From: Microbacterium rhizomatis
GTDB lineage: Bacteria; Actinomycetota; Actinomycetes; Actinomycetales; Microbacteriaceae
Direction: 5' to 3'
Length of the DNA: 64,000 bases
NCBI RefSeq assembly: GCF_008710745.1
Contig: NZ_VYSA01000001.1
Location: forward strand, 992,001-1,056,000
Part shown: one piece after another, positions 6,328 through 15,663 of the stretch
How the letters are laid out: each line of letters starts with the position of its first letter
Numbering within the stretch: the first letter of the stretch is position 1
The notes under the pieces: model-generated
Seen by the model: only the letters and a program-made list of their open reading frames with translations
Told to the model about the DNA's origin: nothing
Database searches by the model: none
Translations under genes and position numbers: made by a program

Positions 6328-8847
6328 TCAGAGCGACGGCGGCGTGTGCCAGATGCGGTCGATGTAATCGCGGATCGAACGGTCCGACGAGAAGAAGCCC
6401 GAGCGGGCGACGTTCAGGATCGATGACCTGGTCCACGCGTCCTGGTCTGCGTACGCGGCATCCACCTCGGCCTGCGCCTGGATGTACGAGGCGTAGTCGG
6501 CCAGCACCATGAAGCGGTCGTCGTAGAGCAGGTTCGACACCACCGGCTCGAAGGTCGACCGGTCGCCACCTGAGAAGGCACCCGAAGCGATGAGGTCGAT
6601 CGCCCAGCGCAGACCCTCGTCCGACTGGTAGAACTCGCTCGGCTTGTACCCAGCGGCCCAGAGGGCTTCGACCTCGGGCTCGGTCATCCCGAACAGGAAG
6701 AAGTTGTCGTCGCCGACCAGCTGCCGGATCTCGACGTTCGCTCCGTCGTCGGTGCCGATCGTGAGCGCCCCGCTGAGCGCGAACTTCATGTTGCCGGTGC
6801 CCGATGCCTCCTTGCCGGCGAGCGAGATCTGCTCCGACAGGTCGGCAGCAGGGATGACGCGCTCGGCCAGCGTGACGTTGTAGTTCGGCGGGAACAGCAC
6901 CTGCAGCCGCCCCTCAACGCGAGGATCGGCGTTGACGACCGACCCCACGGCGTTGATGAGGTGGATGATGCGCTTGGCCATCACGTAGCCGGGAGCCGCC
7001 TTCGCGCCGAAGATGAACGTACGCGGCTGCACGTCCGACGCCGCGACGCGTCCCGACGCGATGCCCTCGTACAGAGTGACGATGTGCAGCACCTTGAGCA
7101 TCTGGCGCTTGTACTCGTGCAGGCGCTTGACCATGACATCGAGCATGTGGCCGTCGCTGACCTCCAGTCCGTCGCGAACGCGCAGCACTTCGCTCAGACG
7201 CCGCTTGTTGGCGGCCTTGACCTCGGCGAATTTCGCGCGGAACTCGGGATCTTCGGCGAATGCCTCGAGGCCGCGCAGACGTTCGAGGTCGACCGTCCAG
7301 CCCGCTCCGAGCGCTTCGGTGATGAGCGACGCCAGCCCCGGGTTGGCGAGTCGGACGAACCGCCGCGGGGTCACGCCGTTCGTGACGTTCGTGAACTTGC
7401 CCGGATAGAACTCGTCGAAGTCGGGAAGCACCTTCTCGCGCAGCAGCTGCGAGTGCAGCTCTGCCACACCGTTGACCTTCGCGCCGGCGACCGTCGCGAG
7501 GAACGCCATCCGCACCGAGCGCTCGGGGAAGTCCGCGATGATCGACATGTTGCGGATGCGCATCTCGTCGTCGCCGAAGCGCTCGCGGACCGCTGCGAGG
7601 AATTCGTCGTTGATCCGGTAGATGATCTCGAGGTGCCGCGGAAGGAGTCGACCGAGCAGGTCGACCGACCATACCTCGAGCGCCTCGGGCAGGAGGGTGT
7701 GGCAGGTGTAGGCGAAGCACTGCTGGGTGATGGCCCACGCCGCATCCCACTCCATGCCCTTCTCGTCGACGAGCACGCGCATGAGCTCGGGGACCGCGAT
7801 GACGGGGTGCGTGTCGTTCAGCTGGAAGATCACCCGCTCGGGAAGCTTCGTCAGATCGAAATCGGCCGACAGGCTGTGCTCGAGGAAGTCGTGGATGGAT
7901 GCCGCGACGAAGAAGTACTGCTGCTGCAGACGCAGCTCTTTGCCCTGCGGGGTCGAATCCTCCGGGTAGAGCACCTTGGAGATGTTCTCGGCGAAGGTCT
8001 GCGCGCGGACGGCCTCGGCGTAGTCACCCGCGTTGAAGATGCGCAGGTCGAAGGCGCTGGAGGCGACGGCGCTCCAGAGGCGCAGCGTGTTGACGCGCCC
8101 GTTGTGGTAGCCCGGAACCATGTAGTTGTAGGGCACGGCCTGGACCGTCCAGCCCGGCACCCACCGAGAGCGAGTCACGCCGTCGTCGTCGTTGTACTTC
8201 TCGGTGTGCCCGCCGAAGCCGATCGTCTGCGCGGCCTCGGGGTGGGGGAACTCCCACGGCGACCCGAGCGTCAGCCAGGCGTCTGGCTGCTCGATCTGCT
8301 CGCCGTCGACGAAGGTCTGGCGGAAGATCCCGTACTCGTAGCGCAGGCCATACCCGGTGCTGGGCACGCTCATGGTGGCGAGCGAGTCGATGAAGCACGC
8401 CGCCAAACGGCCGAGGCCGCCGTTACCCAGACCGGGCTCGACCTCGAGCTGGCGCAGTTCGTCGATGTCGATGCCGCATGCCGCCATCGCCTCGGTGGCG
8501 ATATCGGTCAGACGCGCTGCCAGGAGGTTGTTGTCGAGCTGTCGACCCAGGAGGTATTCGGCCGAGAGGTAGCAGACGCCCTTGGCCTGCACCTCGAACT
8601 GACGGCGCTGGTCTTCGAGCCAGCGGGCCATGAGGTAATCGCGCACCGTGTAGGCGAGCGCGAGGTAGCGATCGTTCGGGCTCGAGCTCGAGAGCGCCAC
8701 GCCCTGCTCGTAATTGAGGTTGTTCAGGAACTCGCGCACGAACCCGTCGACGGACGACGGTGGCCCCGTGACCGGCGCGATCGCGAGCGGATGCGTCGCG
8801 CGGAGCGATGTGGAGTCGGTGGACGAGGGCGTCGGGTCGAGAGACAT
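6328..8847 (-). CDS. glgP: Glycogen/starch/alpha-glucan phosphorylase
   Basis: 839-aa family GT35 phosphorylase that releases glucose-1-phosphate from glycogen with pyridoxal phosphate. The PLP-binding signature EASGTGNMKFALSGALTIG is near the C-terminus, and the substrate-site motif NGGLGRLAACFIDSLAT is near residue 150. The full family length is present. The N-terminal ~35 residues are a low-complexity Ser/Thr/Pro stretch before the conserved VREFLNNLNYEQG. The ATG at 8847 is preceded by a -10 box at leaderless distance rather than a ribosome site. No other glycogen gene is nearby. Confidence 0.97.
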   Translation of the reverse strand: MSLDPTPSSTDSTSLRATHPLAIAPVTGPPSSVDGFVREFLNNLNYEQGVALSSSSPNDRYLALAYTVRDYLMARWLEDQRRQFEVQAKGVCYLSAEYLLGRQLDNNLLAARLTDIATEAMAACGIDIDELRQLEVEPGLGNGGLGRLAACFIDSLATMSVPSTGYGLRYEYGIFRQTFVDGEQIEQPDAWLTLGSPWEFPHPEAAQTIGFGGHTEKYNDDDGVTRSRWVPGWTVQAVPYNYMVPGYHNGRVNTLRLWSAVASSAFDLRIFNAGDYAEAVRAQTFAENISKVLYPEDSTPQGKELRLQQQYFFVAASIHDFLEHSLSADFDLTKLPERVIFQLNDTHPVIAVPELMRVLVDEKGMEWDAAWAITQQCFAYTCHTLLPEALEVWSVDLLGRLLPRHLEIIYRINDEFLAAVRERFGDDEMRIRNMSIIADFPERSVRMAFLATVAGAKVNGVAELHSQLLREKVLPDFDEFYPGKFTNVTNGVTPRRFVRLANPGLASLITEALGAGWTVDLERLRGLEAFAEDPEFRAKFAEVKAANKRRLSEVLRVRDGLEVSDGHMLDVMVKRLHEYKRQMLKVLHIVTLYEGIASGRVAASDVQPRTFIFGAKAAPGYVMAKRIIHLINAVGSVVNADPRVEGRLQVLFPPNYNVTLAERVIPAADLSEQISLAGKEASGTGNMKFALSGALTIGTDDGANVEIRQLVGDDNFFLFGMTEPEVEALWAAGYKPSEFYQSDEGLRWAIDLIASGAFSGGDRSTFEPVVSNLLYDDRFMVLADYASYIQAQAEVDAAYADQDAWTRSSILNVARSGFFSSDRSIRDYIDRIWHTPPSL

Positions 8848-8854
8848 AGTAAGA

Positions 8855-8860
8855 AACCTA
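8855..8860 (-). promoter_or_regulatory. Leaderless -10 box of glgP
   Basis: TAGGTT seven bases upstream of the ATG at 8847 on the minus strand. Confidence 0.55.
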
Positions 8861-8923
8861 CCCACCTGTCGGTGACGAGCGTATTTCGTGAGTCGACGCC
8901 CGCAGGAACTCGCGATGAATGGC

Positions 8924-9436
8924 TCAGGCGATGGGCGGCGGTGGGTGGACCGAGGCGAGGGAGACCGAGAGCAGGATGCCGATCCATGCGCCGACGAGCA
9001 TCCACGGCCCGAAGGCGACACGCGTCCGCCTGTCGGCGCGACCCACCGTCAGCAGGGACACCGCATAGAGGCCTCCGAGCACGAAGGCGGCCACCGCACC
9101 GATGGCGAGCTCGGCCCAGCCCAGCCATCCGAGGTGCAGGCCGATCAGCCCTGCGAGCTTCACGTCCCCGCCCCCCAGCCCGCTTCGCGAAAGCAGGCGG
9201 AGTCCGAGATAGAAGCCGAACAGCGCCCCCATCGCGATCACGGCCCGCAGGAGGGAGAGCCATGGCGCGCCGGCCACGCACGCGGTCGTGAACAGAGCGA
9301 TCGCCACCGGATAGCCGGGGAGCACCAGGCGATTCGGGAGCCGATGAGTGCGGATGTCGATGACGGCCAGAACCACGCCGAGAACCGCGAAGACCGCGAA
9401 CGCGAAGATCACGAGGATCGCGGGCCACACCGACAT
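8924..9436 (-). CDS. Prepilin peptidase (A24 aspartic protease)
   Basis: 170-aa membrane aspartyl protease of the type IV prepilin peptidase/TadV group, which removes the leader of type IV pilin-like proteins. The two catalytic aspartates are in AVIDIRTHRLPNRLVLP and SGLGGGDVKLAGLIG. About six hydrophobic segments are visible. It lacks the N-terminal Cys-rich methylase domain of the long PilD form, so it is the short actinobacterial type. No pilin or pilus assembly gene is in the window. The ATG at 9436 begins directly before the first membrane helix; a weak -10-like CAGACT lies eight bases upstream. Confidence 0.88.
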   Translation of the reverse strand: MSVWPAILVIFAFAVFAVLGVVLAVIDIRTHRLPNRLVLPGYPVAIALFTTACVAGAPWLSLLRAVIAMGALFGFYLGLRLLSRSGLGGGDVKLAGLIGLHLGWLGWAELAIGAVAAFVLGGLYAVSLLTVGRADRRTRVAFGPWMLVGAWIGILLSVSLASVHPPPPIA

Positions 9437-9506
9437 GACAGCCAAGTCTGCCCTCGTCGGGTCGTACGCTCCGGCGCCCTGTGGATAACTACGTATCCGA
9501 CCGCGT

Positions 9507-10508
9507 TCAGGCGGTCGTGCGCTCCTTCTCTTCGACGGCGCGCGCCCGCTCGAGCTCGTCCGTTGCGACCTGAACGCCGACCTCGGCGCGGCGCACGCGC
9601 CGCTGCGCGAATGTCGAGGCTCCGAAGCGGGCCCGCACGCGATCCGACTCCTCCTCAACACTCGTGACGATGTAGGCACCGGCGATCAGGATCACCTGCG
9701 CGCTGAGGTTGAGCCACAGCAGGAGGGCGATGAGGCTTGCGAACGACGCCAGCAGGGGGTTGGACGACGCTCCCCCGATGAACAATCCGGACAGCTCCTG
9801 AAGAACCGTGAGCCCGAGCCCACCGAGCAGTGCTCCGATCCACAGCGCCCGAGCCGATGCACGGACACCCGAAAGGGTACGGAACAGCGCGGCGATCACG
9901 ACGGTGTCGAGCGCGAATACGACGAGGATCGACACCAGACGGGTGCCGACGACAGCTGCCGGAGCGGTCGACGAGAGCCCCAGCCAACCGTTGATCAGAC
10001 CGACTCCGGCGGTGGCGAAGAACGTGACGGCCGCCGCGGCGACGAGGGCGGCCCCGATGACGATCGCGAGCAGAAGATTCCGGAGGATCACCCAGAGGAA
10101 GAAGGCGTCATCACTCGCCGTGTCGGCGATGGATCGCAACGCCGCTCGCAGAGATCCGATCGCCCCGATGGCCGCGCCCACCAGACCGATGATCGACACG
10201 ATGGTGGCGATCGTGAGCCCTGCGGGCGCCTGGATGCTGGTGGGGTCGATGATTCCGCCCTCACCGACGAGACCGGGGATCGCGCCGTCGACCGCGTCGA
10301 CCAGAGCCGTCAGCGCAACGGGATTGCCGGCGAGCCAGAGGCCGGCGAGCGAGAACCCGAGCAGCACCCCGGCGAACACGCTGAACAGCGTGCGATACGT
10401 GACGCTGTCGGCGAGCATGGGCCCACGATGTTCGCTGTAGAGCAGGAAGGCGCGGACGGCTTTGAGTCGCAGCGCCCGAGCCGTGATGCGTGCGATGAGG
10501 TTGGCCAT
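9507..10508 (-). CDS. YihY/BrkB family membrane protein
   Basis: 333-aa inner-membrane protein of the YihY (UPF0761) family. It has the typical N-terminal EHRGPMLADSVTYRTLFSVFAG segment followed by several transmembrane helices (for example SIIGLVGAAIGAIGSL, LLLAIVIGAALVAAAAVTFF and LASFASLIALLLWLNLSAQ). The C-terminal ~55 residues are charged, helical and cytoplasmic (VEEESDRVRARFGAST...ERARAVEEKERTTA). The molecular function of the family is not settled. It has a leaderless-type start at 10508. Confidence 0.9.
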   Translation of the reverse strand: MANLIARITARALRLKAVRAFLLYSEHRGPMLADSVTYRTLFSVFAGVLLGFSLAGLWLAGNPVALTALVDAVDGAIPGLVGEGGIIDPTSIQAPAGLTIATIVSIIGLVGAAIGAIGSLRAALRSIADTASDDAFFLWVILRNLLLAIVIGAALVAAAAVTFFATAGVGLINGWLGLSSTAPAAVVGTRLVSILVVFALDTVVIAALFRTLSGVRASARALWIGALLGGLGLTVLQELSGLFIGGASSNPLLASFASLIALLLWLNLSAQVILIAGAYIVTSVEEESDRVRARFGASTFAQRRVRRAEVGVQVATDELERARAVEEKERTTA

Positions 10509-10514
10509 TGCGCC

Positions 10515-10520
10515 ACCCTA
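10515..10520 (-). promoter_or_regulatory. Leaderless -10 box of the yihY gene
   Basis: TAGGGT six bases before the ATG at 10508 on the minus strand. Confidence 0.55.
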
Positions 10521-10598
10521 CCGAGCGCGCTCGCTGCCCCTCGGCCACTTGACAGCGTCGCGCGACAGCGCCGCTCTCAGCCGGACAGCCGATTCGGA

Positions 10599-10898
10599 TC
10601 AGGAATCCAGCACCTCGAGCCGAACGCGCACGGGGCCTCCGTCGACGAGTGCCTCCGCATCCCGAACGGCCTTCTTGAGCGGCAGGACATACGCACCGTG
10701 ACCCGATCCGGGGAAGATCGATGTCTTCCACTCCGAGCGCCCTATTCGCGCCACGACGCGGACGGATCCGAAACCCCGGTACGGGCGGGGGATCTCGCGG
10801 ATCGCTTCACTGAGTTCGAGCGGGAGGGAGGTGAAGAACCAGGCGGCGTCTGCGCGCGCCTCCCACTGGAATATCTCGCCCTCGAACTCCACGATCAT
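10599..10898 (-). CDS. DUF1905 domain protein
   Basis: 99-aa single-domain DUF1905 protein. The start MIVEFEGEIFQWEARADAAW and the later IGRSEWKTSIFPGSGHGAYVLPLKKAVRDA match the family's beta-barrel pattern. Function is unknown. The ATG at 10898 lies 13 bases after the glycosyltransferase stop, so the two form an operon. Longer in-frame readings upstream run into the glycosyltransferase and show no family similarity. Confidence 0.85.
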   Translation of the reverse strand: MIVEFEGEIFQWEARADAAWFFTSLPLELSEAIREIPRPYRGFGSVRVVARIGRSEWKTSIFPGSGHGAYVLPLKKAVRDAEALVDGGPVRVRLEVLDS

Positions 10899-10911
10899 CG
10901 CGGGCCGACGA

Positions 10912-11703
10912 TCACTCGGCCACCGGCTCGGGGCCGGGCGGCGCCCAGGATGTGGTGCCGGCATCAGGACCGTAAGCCTGCGTGCGCCGGCGCCAGGCCG
11001 CACCCTCGGGCCAGCTCGCGGCGAATGTGGTGCCTACCCTCCACACCCGGCGCCAGAGCCCGCGCTGAGTGAGCAACGGTCGAGACGACACCGGCATCTT
11101 CAGCGTGGGGTCGTAGCGGATGCCGTCGGAGGGGCGCAGCTGGATCGTCAGGTCGAGATCGTCGTGGATGCGCGCGTTCGTGCGATTTACCCGGTCACGC
11201 ACGTGCTCCCACACCGCGGCGCGCATCGCGAAGTTGGACCCGAAGATGAGTGGTTGGCCCAGCCACTTCTGGATCCAGTAATGGCCCCCGCCGATGTACC
11301 AGTGCTCGCCGAGGTAGTGCACGACGGGGTTGGAGCCGTAGAACTCGGCGGCGCCCGTGAGGACGCCGAGCCGCGAGTCGGCGACGAACGCCCGCACCAG
11401 TCGTGCGATCCAGTCGGGGTGGGGCCGCGAGTCGGCATCCATCCGCGCGATGATGTCGGTCTCGCCGACCGCTTCGTCGTACCCGCGCGCGGCGGCGGGC
11501 CAGATGCCGACCAGCGGCTCATCGAAGACCTCCGCGCCGTACCGTCGGGCGACCTCGGCCGAAGCATCCGAGCTTCCGTTGTCGACGACGATGACGCGGT
11601 CGGCGGGATGGGTCTGCGCCGACAGCGCGACCAAGCATGCCTCGAGGAATTCAGCGTCATCTCGGCACGGGATCACGACCGTGACGCGAAGCTCCAGAGA
11701 CAC
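10912..11703 (-). CDS. Family 2 glycosyltransferase
   Basis: 263-aa GT-A-fold glycosyltransferase. The N-terminus has the nucleotide-sugar fold (VTVVIPCRDDAEFLEACL, VIVVDNGSSDASAEVA) with the metal-binding DxD-type IARMDADSRPHPDWI. NRTNARIHDDLDLTIQL holds the conserved acidic ED-like region. There is no membrane anchor. The acceptor is unknown; a cell-wall or surface glycan role is the usual one. The GTG at 11703 is chosen because the conserved domain begins a few residues later and a -10 box sits seven bases upstream. Confidence 0.88.
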   Translation of the reverse strand: MSLELRVTVVIPCRDDAEFLEACLVALSAQTHPADRVIVVDNGSSDASAEVARRYGAEVFDEPLVGIWPAAARGYDEAVGETDIIARMDADSRPHPDWIARLVRAFVADSRLGVLTGAAEFYGSNPVVHYLGEHWYIGGGHYWIQKWLGQPLIFGSNFAMRAAVWEHVRDRVNRTNARIHDDLDLTIQLRPSDGIRYDPTLKMPVSSRPLLTQRGLWRRVWRVGTTFAASWPEGAAWRRRTQAYGPDAGTTSWAPPGPEPVAE

Positions 11704-11710
11704 GTTGTTC

Positions 11711-11716
11711 ACCCTA
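11711..11716 (-). promoter_or_regulatory. Leaderless -10 box of the GT2/DUF1905 operon
   Basis: TAGGGT seven bases upstream of the GTG at 11703 on the minus strand. Confidence 0.55.
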
Positions 11717-11800
11717 CTCGTCTGCTCTCGGGCGGGACGCGGGCGCGCGGGAGCGTGACGCGGGTGCTCGTCCGCCCCGCGATCGGCCGGCCCGGCGGAG

Positions 11801-12805
11801 TCACCAGAGCGGGTGGATCGCCTCGCGCAGGAGTCGGTCGTACACCTCGTGCACCGCCACGTCGAACGCCGCCAGGTCGATGGCAGTGCCGGTGTCTGCG
11901 TCGAGGAGAGCACCGGCATCGGCGTTGGACTCCGCCTGCGCGACGTTGCGCGCGCCGGGGATCACCGTCGTCACGCCCGGTCGAGAAGCGATCCATGCGA
12001 GGGTCGCCGCGGGGAGCGATACTCCCTCCGGCAGGCTCGCGGCGAGAGCCGCAGCGGCTTCGAGGCCCACGCCGTAGTCGACACCCGAGAACGTCTCGCC
12101 CCGGTCGAACGCCGCTCCCTGGCGGTTGTAGGTGCGGTGATCGTCGGCGGAGAAGGTGGTGGATGCGGTGTACCGGCCCGACAGCAGGCCGGACGCGAGC
12201 GGCACGCGGGCGAAGACCGCGACGCCCGCCCCGGCTGCCGCGGGAAGCACTTCGTCGAGGGGCTTGAGCCGGAACGGATTGAAGATGATCTGCACGTTCG
12301 TCACCCCGGGGTGCGCGATCGCGGCGAGCGCCTGCGCGCACGTCTCGACCGACACGCCGTACGCCGCGATCGCTCCGTCGGCGACGAGATCGTCGAGCGC
12401 GGCGAACGTCGCGTCGTCTTCGATCACCTCGGTGGGCGGGCAGTGCAGCTGCACGAGATCCAGCGTGTCGACGCCGAGGTTGCGGCGCGAGCGATCGGTC
12501 CAGTCGCGGAAGTTCTGCGCGTTGTAGTTCTCCGCCAGTTGCGGCAAGCGCCTCCCCAGCTTCGTCGCGACGGTGATGCCGTGCCCGGGATTCTGCGCGA
12601 GAAAGCCGCCGATGAGCGATTCGGAACGCCCGTCGCCGTAGACGTCCGCGGTGTCGAAGAGCGTGACGCCGCGTTCGATCGATGCGGCGAGTACGGCCGT
12701 GGCGTCCGCCTCACTCACCGAGCCCCAGTCGGCGCCGAGCTGCCACGTGCCGAGGCCGATGGCAGAGACGTCACGGCCGGTGCGGCCGAGCGGGCGATGC
12801 TGCAT
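11801..12805 (-). CDS. Aldo/keto reductase
   Basis: 334-aa NADPH-dependent aldo/keto reductase (TIM barrel). The catalytic tetrad is visible: Asp and Tyr in TLFDTADVYGDGRSE, Lys in VATKLGRRL, His in LVQLHCPPTEV. The C-terminal NADP-binding segment is TTVIPGARNVAQAESNADAG. It resembles the YajO/general-stress (AKR11/12) type, whose physiological substrate is usually unknown. AAGGGAG lies six bases before the ATG. Next on the strand is the L,D-transpeptidase, 33 bases upstream. Confidence 0.92.
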   Translation of the reverse strand: MQHRPLGRTGRDVSAIGLGTWQLGADWGSVSEADATAVLAASIERGVTLFDTADVYGDGRSESLIGGFLAQNPGHGITVATKLGRRLPQLAENYNAQNFRDWTDRSRRNLGVDTLDLVQLHCPPTEVIEDDATFAALDDLVADGAIAAYGVSVETCAQALAAIAHPGVTNVQIIFNPFRLKPLDEVLPAAAGAGVAVFARVPLASGLLSGRYTASTTFSADDHRTYNRQGAAFDRGETFSGVDYGVGLEAAAALAASLPEGVSLPAATLAWIASRPGVTTVIPGARNVAQAESNADAGALLDADTGTAIDLAAFDVAVHEVYDRLLREAIHPLW

Positions 12806-12838
12806 GTGGTGCTCCCTTGATGAGTGCGTGATGCGTGT

Positions 12839-13765
12839 TTACGGATGGATGGTGACCGGCGTGCCGAGCGGGAGCGCGGCGAGTTGGGTGATCGTGTCGG
12901 GGTCGACGCGCAGGCATCCGTTGGACACGTTGCCGGACCGCTCGTCGTGATAGTGGAAGGCGGTCACCGCGACGTCGGCACCGGCGAAACCGTCCATGGT
13001 CGGCGACTGGGTGGAGAGGTACACCAGCGGGTAGCCCCGCGTGTAGAGGAACGACTGCTCGACGCGCGTCGTCATGATGAATGCGCGACCGTGCGGCGTC
13101 GGGGTGGCGTCCGCCCCCCACCCGAAATCGGTCGCGATGCGCTGCGGGATGCCCGCTCGGACGATGTCGATCGTGCGGGCCGAGATGTTCACTTCGACCG
13201 ATGCGTCGAGCGGTGCGACGACGACGTCCTGTGCGCGAAGCCACCCGGTGATCTGGGCCGGATCACCCTGCGACGGCACAGCCTGACGCCCGGCGAGCAG
13301 TACGTGCACCCAGTTCGCCTGTCGTTCGATGATGGGCACAGTGGTGCCGCCGTACGTGTAGTCCGCGGGCAGGTAGGCAACGGGCTGGCCGAGCGGATCG
13401 GCGAAGACGGGCGCGCCGGCGGCCCGGGCCGTGGCGTCCTCACCCGTGAACGCCCCGTAAGGGTCGGTGTCGACCGGAAGGGCGGGGATCACCGCGAAGA
13501 CGTTCACCTGCGGGAGCGTGCCGAGGTCGTAGGCGCTTTCGTTCGCGGGGTAACCGGTCGCCGTCGGGCTCGGAGTCGGCGTCGGTGTCGCGGTGGCCGT
13601 CGGCGTCGGGCTGATCACGGGCGCGGATGCTGCGGATTCGCCCGGTCGCAGCATCCACACCGTCACCGCCCCGACCCCGATGACGGCGACGAGCGCGGCC
13701 GTGATCCAGATCGCGCGGCGTCCGCGCGGCCCGCTCGGCGCGTCGCTCTGCTCTGCATCCCCCAC
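12839..13765 (-). CDS. L,D-transpeptidase (YkuD), membrane-anchored
   Basis: 308-aa cell-wall enzyme that makes 3-3 peptidoglycan cross-links or attaches proteins. The N-terminus is a short cytoplasmic stretch, then a signal anchor (IWITAALVAVIGVGAVTVWML, about residues 17-38) and a Thr/Pro-rich linker (TPTATATPTPTPSPTA). The YkuD domain closes the protein with the histidines of FHYHDERSG and the nucleophile in SNGCLRVDP (Cys about 284). A central ~100-residue segment precedes it and may be an SH3-like wall-binding region. The GTG at 13765 gives a compact cytoplasmic head, but no clear ribosome site is seen, so the start is uncertain. Confidence 0.88.
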   Translation of the reverse strand: MGDAEQSDAPSGPRGRRAIWITAALVAVIGVGAVTVWMLRPGESAASAPVISPTPTATATPTPTPSPTATGYPANESAYDLGTLPQVNVFAVIPALPVDTDPYGAFTGEDATARAAGAPVFADPLGQPVAYLPADYTYGGTTVPIIERQANWVHVLLAGRQAVPSQGDPAQITGWLRAQDVVVAPLDASVEVNISARTIDIVRAGIPQRIATDFGWGADATPTPHGRAFIMTTRVEQSFLYTRGYPLVYLSTQSPTMDGFAGADVAVTAFHYHDERSGNVSNGCLRVDPDTITQLAALPLGTPVTIHP

Positions 13766-13835
13766 GTGCCCATCGTCGGCGCACGCGGCGGTTCGCGCAA
13801 CTCGGCGCGCTTCAAGGTCTGGGAGGCGGGGCTCC

Positions 13836-14846
13836 TCAGTACTCGAAGACCAGGCGGGCGAGGACTTTGCCGGAGAGCACCTCTGCCATCGCATCGTTGA
13901 CCTGCTCGAGGCGACGGGTCTCGGCGATGATCCTGGTGCGGCCTGCCGCATGCAGGGCGAAGACCTCGGCGAGATCCTGACGGGTTCCCACGATCGAGCC
14001 GATGATCGAGATGCCCTTGAGAACGGTCTCGAAGATCGACACGGTCATCTCTTGATCCGCCGGCAGAGCGACGCAGATCAAGCGGCCCCCGCGATTGAGG
14101 GAAGAGAACGCCTGCTCGAACACGCGTGGCGACGCCGCGAGCACGAGGGCCACGTCGGCACCGCCGAGATCACGGATCGCGGCGACGGGGTCCGTCTGCG
14201 CCGCATTGACGACGTCGTCGGCACCGAGTTCACGGGCCAGCTCGAGCTTTGCGTCCTCGACATCGACGGCGATGACCGACCCTCCCATGATCCGCCCGTA
14301 CTGCACGGCGAGGTGACCGAGTCCGCCGATCCCGAACACGGCGACCCTTTCGGTGGGAACGATGCGGGCGACCTTCAGGGCCTTGTATGTCGTCACTCCG
14401 GCGCACGTGAGCGGCGCGGCATCCATCGACGAGACGCCATCGGGGACGGGGACGGCGTACTTGGCGCTCGCGACGGCGTACTCCGCGAATGCCCCGTCGA
14501 CCGAGTAGCCGCTGTTCTGCTGCTTCTCGCACAGCGTCTCGCGCCCGTCGATGCAGTATCGGCACTCGCCGCACGCGTACCCGAGCCACGGGATCGCGAC
14601 CCGCTCCCCCACCGTGCGCTCGATGACCCCGTCGCCGAGCTTCTCCACGATGCCGACGCCCTCGTGCCCGGGCACGAACGGCGGAGTGGGCTTGACCGGC
14701 CAGTCACCGTGCGCGGCGTGGATGTCGGTGTGGCAGAGCCCGCTCGTCTCCAGACGGACGAGGATCTGTCCAGCGCCCGGTTGCGGGATGTCGCGCTGCT
14801 GGATCTCCAGAGGGGCGGTGAACGATGTGACGACGGCGGACTTCAT
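13836..14846 (-). CDS. adhP: Zinc-dependent alcohol dehydrogenase (AdhP type)
   Basis: 336-aa medium-chain dehydrogenase that oxidises alcohols or reduces aldehydes with NAD(H). The catalytic zinc ligands lie in SGLCHTDIHAAHGDW and FVPGHEGVGIV; the structural zinc site is in the Cys-rich ACGECRYCIDGRETLCEKQ; the Rossmann motif is VAVFGIGGLGHLAVQYG. Length and order match AdhP/Adh1-type propanol-preferring enzymes. GAAGGAGT stands six bases before the ATG at 14846. It appears to be a single-gene unit. Confidence 0.95.
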   Translation of the reverse strand: MKSAVVTSFTAPLEIQQRDIPQPGAGQILVRLETSGLCHTDIHAAHGDWPVKPTPPFVPGHEGVGIVEKLGDGVIERTVGERVAIPWLGYACGECRYCIDGRETLCEKQQNSGYSVDGAFAEYAVASAKYAVPVPDGVSSMDAAPLTCAGVTTYKALKVARIVPTERVAVFGIGGLGHLAVQYGRIMGGSVIAVDVEDAKLELARELGADDVVNAAQTDPVAAIRDLGGADVALVLAASPRVFEQAFSSLNRGGRLICVALPADQEMTVSIFETVLKGISIIGSIVGTRQDLAEVFALHAAGRTRIIAETRRLEQVNDAMAEVLSGKVLARLVFEY

Positions 14847-15012
14847 GGGTGACTCCTTCGACGCGCGTGCGGGACTCGGTGTCGGCGTGAGCACGCTGGT
14901 CCCGCCGCTCTTCGAGCCTGTCGCCTTGAGGAGGCGGCGGGCAGGGCCGAAAGTCCCTCGCAAGCCGGGTCACGGATGCTCGGGCCTGCCCTCTCATGAC
15001 GGAGACGGGGCC

Positions 15013-15483
15013 TCAGATCATCCGCATGGAGTGGTCAGCCGATCCGAAACTCATTTGAACGGTGGGCGGAACACTCTTCTTACCGAGTACGGAGCCCTCA
15101 TGCGCGGTGAGAATCACGAGGCATTCGCCGTCTGACCACACTTCGTCAGATTCGATAGCAAGGAGTCTGCTCTCGGCGAGGATCCTTTCCCGGATCTGAT
15201 CGCGGAGCGCATGTGCGGCGATCGGGGAGGACGCCTCGACGATGATCCCGAGAGTAGAGCCGTCTTCTCCAGACCGGGTCGTCCATGCAGAGGCACCCAA
15301 CCCGTCATCGCCCGGCTTGTTCGTCGTTCTCCACGAACGTTCCTCGGTTGTGTCAACGATCACCAACGACGTCGTGGTCCACGCGTTCTCGACGAGAACC
15401 CCGGAAACGCGTTCGGGATCGCGAAGCCCATCCCGAGACAAGGCGACGTCGAGCACGGGTGCCAGATCTTGGAAACAGAGCAA
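15013..15483 (-). CDS. Hypothetical protein, unrecognised
   Basis: I do not recognise this protein. From a TTG at 15483 it has 156 aa; AGGAGA lies six bases upstream, which favours TTG over the first in-frame ATG at 15519 (168 aa, no ribosome site). The sequence looks like a compact alpha/beta domain (VLDVALSRDGLRDPERVSG, TTTSLVIVDTTEERSW, GSTLGIIVEASSPIAA, VWSDGECLVILTAHEG). No signal peptide or membrane segment. Base composition is visibly less GC-rich than its neighbours, which with its isolated position suggests a later arrival. Confidence 0.6.
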   Translation of the reverse strand: MLCFQDLAPVLDVALSRDGLRDPERVSGVLVENAWTTTSLVIVDTTEERSWRTTNKPGDDGLGASAWTTRSGEDGSTLGIIVEASSPIAAHALRDQIRERILAESRLLAIESDEVWSDGECLVILTAHEGSVLGKKSVPPTVQMSFGSADHSMRMI

Positions 15484-15663
15484 GAGAGTTCTCCTCACGG
15501 CCGCCCACGTCGGTGACATCCCGAATAGCAGCGCAACCCATGGCGGATACCACCAAAGATGCCTCTTCTCATCGAACGCATCGACCTTTGGTCGTATTGG
15601 TCGCGGAGGGAACGATCACGAGATCGCACGCACCGGCTCGCAACCGGGCGGGGTTAAGACGAA

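Noticed and set aside
6961-9291. 776-codon open frame on the plus strand
   Set aside because: Antisense to glgP, which is intact with clear active-site motifs.
8924-9436. Type IV pilus or Tad locus
   Set aside because: Only the prepilin peptidase is present; no pilin, ATPase or platform protein is in the window.
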